Assembly (NCBI GenBank): GCA_034409055.1
Contig: DAOUMU010000010.1
Span: 1 to 8,719, forward strand
Direction: 5' to 3'
Length of the DNA: 8,719 nt
Source: DAOUMU01 sp034409055
GTDB lineage: Bacteria > Chloroflexota > Anaerolineae > 4572-78 > J111
Positions 3,574 to 8,719 of the stretch are shown here, piece by piece (position 1 is the stretch's first letter; every line of letters starts with the position of its first letter). The position numbers and the translations under genes are program-made. The notes under the pieces were generated by a model. It was not told the DNA's origin, ran no database searches, and saw only the letters and a program-made list of their open reading frames with translations.

Positions 3574-6011
3574 CAGAGGCCAGGCAGCAAAAATACCGCC
3601 AAGCTTCGCAGAAAACGGTCGCCAACCTTAAAACCATTGCTCACTCATTGGCTCTGAGCGAGTTATCCCGGCTCACTTTGCCCGAAGTGGATGCCGTCAT
3701 CGATCAGATAGGCCGGATGGTGCCGGCGGGAAATGTGCCTGGAGTCATCCTGAGCGGCCTGGCTCGTTTGCCGGAGCGCAGCCCCCCCCAAAAAAATGTT
3801 CGGCGGGATATTAACCTGCTGTTTAAGGGCGTCCGGCAAGCCCTGGATAAAACCACCTACTACACCTTTTTTGCCGGCCCGGCGGCAGCCATCTGGTGCT
3901 ATCAAAATCTGCTCAAATTGGCCGGGAAAGATCCAGAAGACTCATTTCCCCAAGGAACCTGGCAATTCTACGTGGACTATGCCCTGCGCGAAGATACGGC
4001 CCGTCATGTTAACGAAACTCACGGTTTTGATACCGACCTGAAACGGTATCAAATATATCTGAGTGAAACTGACCGGGTAACAGCCTGGGTGATGGCAGCC
4101 ATCCATTGTTTGCACCAGTACGATGATCTGTTGGCAAACGAATGGCGAGAGCGGGTTTATACCTATCTTCTATCCGAACTGACCGGGGGAGAGCCAGATG
4201 CGGCCCATTATGTCCGGCTCTATCGCACCTGGGAAAAGCAGCGGCCCTATCGACGGGAGGCGGATGCCGGAACCGACGAACCTTACCCGATCTATCGCCG
4301 CCGTAAGTTTGACAAATTTTTGAGCGAGGCCACCGTTAATCTATCCCCGGCCTTGCGTCAGCAATGGCAGGAACAAATCCGCGCTGCCGAAGCAGAGAGT
4401 CTCCCTGCTTACCAACAACAGATGTCGATTTTGGCCTATCTGGACCCAGCTATTGATGGGGAAACCCGAACCCCTATTCCCCTGAAAAAAGCGCATATCG
4501 GCATTATTCACCGGGAACGCTACTATTTAATACCGGCCTGTGCCCCGCATAGCGAACAACCGGCCCATATTGACACGGTCCGGGTGCAAATTGCCGCTTT
4601 GATGAATACCCCGAACAAGACAAAATCGGCGTCACTGGTCCAACTGGCCAAAATTCAACGGGCAAACTGGCCCGAATTGCGCAAGCAAATGAATCCAGCC
4701 CTCCTCAAGGACCTGGATATGCTGCGCTTGGCCCCGATTCTATTCAATTGCGACCGGTGCTCCCGTAGTCTGCCCCTGGCCGAACTGCGCCAGACCGAGC
4801 GGGGAATAGGAGACCACGCCCTGACCTTATTCGATACCGGCGAAACCATCGCTATGGATCAATCTCACATTTTTTTCGATGGCACGTGGGGGGCGGCTCT
4901 GGCCGAAATCATGGCCAACGAGGCCCTGTCGTGGGCCGTGTATCTCAACACCTTGCCTCCGGCCCGGCCCGAACAGACCCGCCCCTATGCCCTGACTTTC
5001 CCCTTCCAGACATTCGAATTAGAGTTGACCCAACAAACTTCCCAGGTCACCCCGGAAGTCAGCGCAGAAACTGAAGCGGTCAATATCAAGGCCATCCTGC
5101 AGCTACGCAAACGCTTCAAACGGCGCAATGACCTCATTCAGTTAACGGTTAACGATTTGCTGGTGCTTTACCGGGCCATGCATGCCACTACATACCAACC
5201 CAACCCGGACCTGGTGGCCGAATTGCAGCAACTGGCCCGCAATAGTGCCACGCGAGAGGCCACCACCGAAGCCCTGGAAGCCATCGAGAGTTCAAAACAG
5301 GTCAACCCGGCGCTGGTCATTCCCGTGGATGGCAGCCGACGCAATCCCCGGGATCGACTTTACCCCATCACGTTTGAAGTACCCCTGTACGAGCTAGACC
5401 TGCTTAATCTACACCAACAGTGTATCGCTGCCCTGGAGGGCTATAAAAGAGGTAGGGGCGATCGTTCTGAACATTATGCTAATTTTGATAAGCTGCAACG
5501 CACTTACCTGGCCACCCTGGCCGGTTTTGGGGCTGTATTAAGCCGGGCCAAAGAGATAGCTATTGCCGGAGAAAGTGCCAGTGCCGGCACAATCAAGATG
5601 CTGGCCCATATGCCCACTCCCCTCCAACGGATGCTGGATCAAATCCCCAGCCGGATTGACCTGTTAAACGATCTCATCAAGGGCCGGGAAGTTTTCTCCA
5701 ACGTGGGGGCGGTTGTGCCAACCAGTACCCTCACCCGTTTTATCACGGCCAAAGACGACAACGACAAAAAAACCCTGGCCTGGAGCATTATCACGGATGC
5801 ACAAGGGATTATGCGGGTCACGCTGCGGGACTTTCGCCCCCATGTCCGTTCGTTGGTAGCCGTAGAACAAAAAGCGTTGGCAACTCGTATCGTGCAGGAT
5901 TATCTTGATACCTATGCCCATGGCTTCAACAACTATATTAAAGAGTTGCGGCGTATTACCGAAACCAGTCGGGAAACCCGGCTGGTTAAATTGGAGAAAC
6001 CTGATGGGTGA
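3570..6011 (+). CDS. Uncharacterised 813-residue soluble protein coupled to a Ser/Thr kinase
   Basis: I do not recognise this family. The protein has no signal peptide and no convincing membrane segment (residues 100-118, FFAGPAAAIW onward, are only mildly hydrophobic), so it is probably cytoplasmic. It looks largely helical and rich in charged and aromatic residues. Notable stretches are GTWQFYVDYALREDTARHVN (129-148), a single CDRC pair at Cys394/Cys397 that could bind metal or form a disulfide, a basic patch RKRFKRRND (about 513-521), TVNDLLVLYRAMHATTYQP (about 526-544) and a C-terminal region with VEQKALATRIVQDYLDTY. The ATG at 3570 has no strong Shine-Dalgarno (AGG, 8 nt upstream), fitting either coupling to a former upstream frame or weak initiation. 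Its last 8 nt overlap the start of the downstream kinase, so the two are made together and it is a good candidate substrate, adaptor or effector of that kinase (inference). The gene is real by length, composition and context. Confidence 0.85.
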   Translation: MTEARQQKYRQASQKTVANLKTIAHSLALSELSRLTLPEVDAVIDQIGRMVPAGNVPGVILSGLARLPERSPPQKNVRRDINLLFKGVRQALDKTTYYTFFAGPAAAIWCYQNLLKLAGKDPEDSFPQGTWQFYVDYALREDTARHVNETHGFDTDLKRYQIYLSETDRVTAWVMAAIHCLHQYDDLLANEWRERVYTYLLSELTGGEPDAAHYVRLYRTWEKQRPYRREADAGTDEPYPIYRRRKFDKFLSEATVNLSPALRQQWQEQIRAAEAESLPAYQQQMSILAYLDPAIDGETRTPIPLKKAHIGIIHRERYYLIPACAPHSEQPAHIDTVRVQIAALMNTPNKTKSASLVQLAKIQRANWPELRKQMNPALLKDLDMLRLAPILFNCDRCSRSLPLAELRQTERGIGDHALTLFDTGETIAMDQSHIFFDGTWGAALAEIMANEALSWAVYLNTLPPARPEQTRPYALTFPFQTFELELTQQTSQVTPEVSAETEAVNIKAILQLRKRFKRRNDLIQLTVNDLLVLYRAMHATTYQPNPDLVAELQQLARNSATREATTEALEAIESSKQVNPALVIPVDGSRRNPRDRLYPITFEVPLYELDLLNLHQQCIAALEGYKRGRGDRSEHYANFDKLQRTYLATLAGFGAVLSRAKEIAIAGESASAGTIKMLAHMPTPLQRMLDQIPSRIDLLNDLIKGREVFSNVGAVVPTSTLTRFITAKDDNDKKTLAWSIITDAQGIMRVTLRDFRPHVRSLVAVEQKALATRIVQDYLDTYAHGFNNYIKELRRITETSRETRLVKLEKPDG

Positions 6012-7944
6012 GGATGTTTTGATTGGCAGACACCTGGATGAATATCGTCTTGAGGAATTATTGGGTCGGGGGGGGATGGCCCGTGTCTACCGGGCTTTTG
6101 ATACCCGTCTCAAGCGCTGGGTAGCCATCAAGATAATCGCCACCCCATTTCGCTCCGACTCCGACTATATGTTCCGCTTCGAACGGGAAGCCCAGGCCAT
6201 CGCCCAACTGGAACATCCCAATGTGGTCAGTGTCTACCGCTATGGAGAAGTGGACGATATGCTCTATATTGCTATGCAATACGTGGAGGGTATGGGGCTG
6301 GAGACACTGCTGCGAACGTACCAGGATGAAGGGGATTACATACCCTCTGCAGATGCCCTGAAGATTATTCGAGATGTGTGCCGGGCGTTGGATTACATTC
6401 ACAGCAAAGGGGTGATCCACCGGGATATCAAACCGGCCAACATTATGCTGAATAAAGAGGGGCAGGCCATTCTGGCCGATTTTGGGCTGGCCTTGTTGGA
6501 GAGTGCGGGCACACGGGGCGAGATTTTCGGGACACCACACTACATCGCCCCGGAACAGGCCATCTCCTCGGCGGGAGTCGTAGCTCAAAGCGATCTGTAT
6601 GCCCTCGGGGTGATTATGTACGAGATGTTTACCGGCATCGTTCCTTTTGATGCGGATAGCGCGATGGGCATCGCGATGCAGCATATGAGCGAACCGCCGA
6701 ATCCGCCCCGACAGGTGCGTTCCGAGATCAGCCCGGAAGTGGAAGCAGTGATTCTGAAGGCCCTGGAAAAGGAGCCGGAGAACCGATATTCGACCGGGGC
6801 CAGGCTGATCGCTGTCCTGGAAAAGGCTCTGCAAGCCCGTCAGATCACCTCTACCTATCCCGTTGCGCCCCACCGCCGGTCGGTTATGGACCGGGTTGCT
6901 CTAGACCTGGCCGAACGTCCTCTGCCACCGATGCCTGCCGGGGTATCGGCGGCTAAATCTGAACCGGAGACACAGGCTCAAGCGGTTCCCGACGTCAAAG
7001 AAGAAACGGCCAAACCGCCCTCACCTGCAAAAGAGAGTAGCCCTATGCTGTACGCATTGGTAGGTGCTGTGGCTACCGTTTTGATTGTTGGCCTGTGTGG
7101 CCTGGGGATTTTATGGAGGTTTGGGATACTGGCTAATACACCGGTAAGCGATAAGCAACCGGCTAATCAGGCCCTGACCAACAACCCTACCTCCACCCTG
7201 GCCAATGCAGTGGTCGAGAACACACCGCCTCCCGCCCCAACAGAAGCAATGCCAACGACAGAAAGTAATGCTACGCCCACACCAATTCCAACTGCAATAC
7301 CTGTCCCGGCTCCCACAGAAACTCCCGCCGCTGTCCCTCCCCCATCCACGAGCAGTCCCACCGATACGCCTACTCCCCTGCCGAGGCCAACAGATACCCC
7401 CATTCCGCCGCTATCCATATCCACCAACACGCCTACGGCTCTGCCGACAGACACTCCCACCTCAGAGTCGCCCCAACCGATTGCCGATACCAAAACCAAC
7501 TTTTCCGGCTCGCAAGGGGCGTCGAATTGGGAATACCAGTGGTCCAAAGGCCGCGAAAGTTTCGACTGGGCCAGGATGCAGTTCGATGGGGAGTGCTGGC
7601 GCACCGACAACACGGAAAGCTCGGTCCGCACATGTCGAAACTCGGCCCATCCGGGGGTAACCGGCGACATTGCCTGGCGCTGGACCAGTACGGTGAGTGA
7701 GCGGGTCTGGATACAAGTATCGGCGTACAAGCTTGATACCGGGGGTGGGGATGGAGTGGACATCGTAGTCTATCACAATACCGCCGAGGTTAAAAGATGG
7801 CATCTTGGCTGGAATGACAACCAGGGATTTAGCGATGGGCTTGCCCTGGATATTGCCCAGGGAGATTACATCTTCTTTGTTATGAAGATCGGCGGGGATC
7901 CTACATACGATCATACCGCTTTCCGGGCGCAGATATACCCTTAA
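6004..7944 (+). CDS. Transmembrane Ser/Thr kinase with carbohydrate-binding-like ectodomain
   Basis: A 646-residue receptor-type Hanks kinase. Motifs: P-loop GRGGMARV (21-28), catalytic Lys43 in VAIK, HRDIKPAN (139-146), DFG (159-161), GTPHYIAPE (176-184) and the C-lobe Arg in ENRYST (261); the kinase domain is about 14-283. A Pro-rich juxtamembrane linker leads to one membrane helix (about 349-371), a Thr/Pro-rich extracellular stalk (about 377-493) and a C-terminal beta-sandwich-like domain (about 500-646) with FSGSQGASNWEY, HPG, RWTS, DTGGGDGVDIVV, GDYIFFVM and YDHTAF. That pattern resembles modules attached to carbohydrate-active and other secreted proteins; ligand binding is inferred. 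The frame is open upstream to 5905, but ATG 6004 is preferred: GGAG lies 7 nt before it and the kinase fold starts soon after. It overlaps the upstream stop by 8 nt, implying translational coupling. Confidence 0.95.
   Translation: MGEDVLIGRHLDEYRLEELLGRGGMARVYRAFDTRLKRWVAIKIIATPFRSDSDYMFRFEREAQAIAQLEHPNVVSVYRYGEVDDMLYIAMQYVEGMGLETLLRTYQDEGDYIPSADALKIIRDVCRALDYIHSKGVIHRDIKPANIMLNKEGQAILADFGLALLESAGTRGEIFGTPHYIAPEQAISSAGVVAQSDLYALGVIMYEMFTGIVPFDADSAMGIAMQHMSEPPNPPRQVRSEISPEVEAVILKALEKEPENRYSTGARLIAVLEKALQARQITSTYPVAPHRRSVMDRVALDLAERPLPPMPAGVSAAKSEPETQAQAVPDVKEETAKPPSPAKESSPMLYALVGAVATVLIVGLCGLGILWRFGILANTPVSDKQPANQALTNNPTSTLANAVVENTPPPAPTEAMPTTESNATPTPIPTAIPVPAPTETPAAVPPPSTSSPTDTPTPLPRPTDTPIPPLSISTNTPTALPTDTPTSESPQPIADTKTNFSGSQGASNWEYQWSKGRESFDWARMQFDGECWRTDNTESSVRTCRNSAHPGVTGDIAWRWTSTVSERVWIQVSAYKLDTGGGDGVDIVVYHNTAEVKRWHLGWNDNQGFSDGLALDIAQGDYIFFVMKIGGDPTYDHTAFRAQIYP
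7219..7482 (+). repeat. Pro/Thr-rich low-complexity stalk coding region
   Basis: Codons 406-493 of the kinase are dominated by Pro, Thr, Ser and Ala, with repeated TDTPTP/PTDTP-type units (for example PTDTPTPLPRPTDTPIPP). It should be an extended wall-spanning stalk placing the last domain away from the membrane. The base bias makes long antisense frames here that are not genes. Confidence 0.8.
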
Positions 7945-8065
7945 AAAGCATACGTGTCCAAAAACAAGTTAGAAACCGACCTCATCCCCAACCTGACTAA
8001 CCTAATGTAAGTATCACCAACTAAATGACAAGCGAATGAGTATCCTCCTCAAATTTGTGGGCAGC

Positions 8066-8137
8066 GTAGGGGCGAGGCAAGTCGGATTGGGGGTAATCGA
8101 AGCAAACAAGCTACGCTCCGACTTGCCTCGCCCTTAC
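8066..8137 (-). repeat. Palindromic intergenic repeat, copy 2 (72 bp, inverted relative to copy 1)
   Basis: The 21-bp arms 8066-8086 and 8117-8137 pair with one mismatch around a 30-nt loop. The reverse complement matches copy 1 (1725-1795) through arms and loop. Two stem positions differ between the copies with the paired base changed as well (CTAGG/CCTAG to CGAGG/CCTCG, and AACTC/GAGTT to AAGTC/GACTT). It lies 121 nt after the kinase stop and is followed by CTTTT on the plus strand, so it may terminate the operon. Confidence 0.85.
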
Positions 8138-8170
8138 TTTTGGAAAGGATACAGCGAATGATTTCAATTG

Positions 8171-8198
8171 TTGACATCTTCCCCATATGCGTTATACT
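8171..8198 (+). promoter_or_regulatory. Sigma70-like promoter of the antitoxin gene
   Basis: A consensus TTGACA (8171-8176) is followed after 16 nt by TATACT (8193-8198), giving a start near 8205 and a leader of about 37 nt. GTTATAC (8191-8197) and GTATTAC (8212-8218) form a near-perfect inverted pair over the -10 and start region, where an AbrB-type antitoxin would bind to repress its own operon (inference). Confidence 0.65.
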
Positions 8199-8241
8199 TA
8201 TTATCAATATCGTATTACAAAATAGCTTTCGAGGAATACAG

Positions 8242-8478
8242 ATGACAACGCTAACCGTTTCAGCCAAAGGCTGGGTTGTAATTCCCGCTGAACTACGCCG
8301 GAAGTATAAACTTCGCCCCGGCAGCCAAGTCCAGGTGGTGGACTATGGAGGTGTGTTAGCCCTGATCCCCCTGCTGGAAAACCCCATTCAACAAGTGGCC
8401 GGGATGCTCAAAGGTCCCTCCTCGCTGACACAGACCCTACTGGCTGAACATGCCCAGGAGTTAGCTCGTGAGCAGTGA
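8242..8478 (+). CDS. AbrB/MazE-type (SpoVT-AbrB) antitoxin
   Basis: A 78-residue protein. Residues 1-48 (LTVSAKGWVVIPAELRRKYK and LRPGSQVQVVDYGGVLALIP) are a swapped-hairpin AbrB DNA-binding domain, and the remainder (about 50-78, QQVAGMLKGPSSLTQTLLAE and onward) is the short helix-forming tail that usually binds a PIN-domain toxin. It should bind its own promoter and neutralise a VapC-like ribonuclease. GAGGA lies 6 nt before ATG 8242; the longer frame from 8140 runs through the repeat arm and promoter and is rejected. The next expected gene starts at GTG 8468, overlapping by 11 nt, but is broken at once, so this antitoxin now appears to be an orphan. Confidence 0.9.
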   Translation: MTTLTVSAKGWVVIPAELRRKYKLRPGSQVQVVDYGGVLALIPLLENPIQQVAGMLKGPSSLTQTLLAEHAQELAREQ

Positions 8479-8494
8479 GTCACTAGGGTGTTGA
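8468..8494 (+). pseudogene. Stub of the partner toxin gene (probable PIN/VapC) cut by an insertion
   Basis: GTG AGC AGT GAG TCA CTA, overlapping the antitoxin end by 11 nt, reads (M/V)SSESL, a plausible N-terminus for a PIN toxin, then meets GGG TGT TGA and stops. The break is at CTAG 8483-8486. The toxin identity is inferred only from gene order and overlap; no PIN motif is present. Confidence 0.35.
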
Positions 8495-8719
8495 ATCTGT
8501 AGAAAAAATCAGATATGTTCTTCCTGCATTTTTTGTGTTGATTGAATAAGGTTCAAAAGAGAACGGCGCTTGGAAAGCATAGATTGCCCAAAAAGTTGTC
8601 TGGCCCACTCGTTAACATCAGTGGTACGGATGGTTTGCAGAGCTTGTTTGACCCGTTGCGGGGTGAGTTTGGTGGTAAAAAGAGGAATGGTCAAAATCAT
8701 CTGCCCGATTTCCTTAAAA
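8487..8719. mobile_element. Possible insertion-sequence end, incomplete
   Basis: The sequence starting GGGTGTTGAATCTG directly after CTAG ends the toxin frame and is followed within about 22 nt by the 3' end of a minus-strand frame that continues past the window. This is the usual arrangement of an IS end next to a transposase terminus. CTAG would fit the YTAR target of IS5-like elements. The opposite end and target duplication are outside the window, so this is unproven. Confidence 0.35.
8509..8719 (-). CDS. Unrecognised protein, possibly transposase C-terminal part (5' end beyond window)
   Basis: The frame is open from the window edge to a TAA at 8509, giving FKEIGQ then MILTIPLFTTKLTPQRVKQA and ending QKMQEEHI. 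It is basic and helical-looking (many Arg, Lys and Gln). ATG 8700 has an AAGGA 10 nt upstream and could be a true start of a 63-residue protein, but the frame also continues to the edge. No catalytic DDE motif or known domain is visible. The transposase idea rests only on position beside a possible IS end. Confidence 0.4.
   Translation of the reverse strand, partial: FKEIGQMILTIPLFTTKLTPQRVKQALQTIRTTDVNEWARQLFGQSMLSKRRSLLNLIQSTQKMQEEHI

Noticed and set aside
5905..6003. Upstream extension of the second kinase to ATG 5905
   Set aside because: It would overlap the preceding gene by 107 nt, and the extension has no kinase-like sequence; ATG 6004 has GGAG at proper spacing.
6058..6873. 271-codon minus-strand frame
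   Set aside because: It is antisense to the catalytic domain of the second kinase, and its His/Asn/Gly-rich translation matches nothing.
7167..7763. 198-codon minus-strand frame rich in Val-Gly repeats
   Set aside because: It is the shadow of the Pro/Thr-rich stalk codons of the kinase.
1725..8137. Palindromic repeats as a CRISPR array
   Set aside because: Only two copies, 6.3 kb apart and in opposite orientation, with no regular spacers or cas genes.
8140..8241. Upstream extension of the antitoxin to ATG 8140
   Set aside because: The extension crosses a consensus promoter and starts just after the repeat arm; the AbrB domain begins at ATG 8242 with a good ribosome site.

Overview
The window looks like accessory chromosome of a bacterium, most likely a Chloroflexota (Anaerolineae-like) relative. 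The basis is indirect: two membrane-anchored Hanks-type Ser/Thr kinases with Pro/Thr-rich extracellular linkers, a lipoprotein of the DUF3179 type, and GTAGGGGC...GCCCCTAC palindromic intergenic repeats of a kind I associate with that phylum. No rRNA, tRNA or ribosomal protein gene is present to settle it.

Layout, left to right. (1) 1-1357, minus: a Ser/Thr kinase with one membrane segment and a PPC-like ectodomain, cut by the window edge. (2) 1358-1865, no protein gene: a GTGA-N6-TCAC site, three ATGTTAA repeats, a promoter-like pair, a 30-bp stem hairpin and a Rho-independent terminator that together look like a small RNA gene, then a 71-bp palindromic repeat. (3) 1866-3062, minus: a lipoprotein of the DUF3179 family whose frame is crossed by one in-frame TGA exactly where the family has the first Cys of a CPxC motif. 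A two-part hairpin begins two nucleotides after that TGA, with its GGUUC loop 20 nt downstream. I read this as a selenocysteine (UxxC) protein rather than two genes or a broken gene. (4) 3063-3569, no intact gene: a decayed staphylococcal-nuclease-like fragment on the minus strand, a good sigma70-type promoter on the plus strand, and a 142-bp MITE-like element with a perfect 10-bp target duplication. (5) 3570-7944, plus: a two-gene operon of an unrecognised 813-residue soluble protein and a second transmembrane Ser/Thr kinase, overlapping by 8 nt. (6) 7945-8241: nothing recognised up to 8065, then a second copy of the palindromic repeat in opposite orientation, then a strong promoter. (7) 8242-8478: an AbrB/MazE-type antitoxin whose expected toxin partner appears cut off after six codons by what may be an insertion-sequence end, followed by a minus-strand frame that runs off the window.

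How the genes may fit together (inference): two receptor-type kinases flank a secreted redox-type lipoprotein, and one kinase is translationally coupled to an unknown soluble protein that is its best candidate partner or substrate. The strongest candidate for something undescribed is the DUF3179 selenoprotein with its SECIS-like hairpin. The second is the kinase plus 813-residue-protein operon, whose 5' untranslated region appears to carry an inserted hairpin element.
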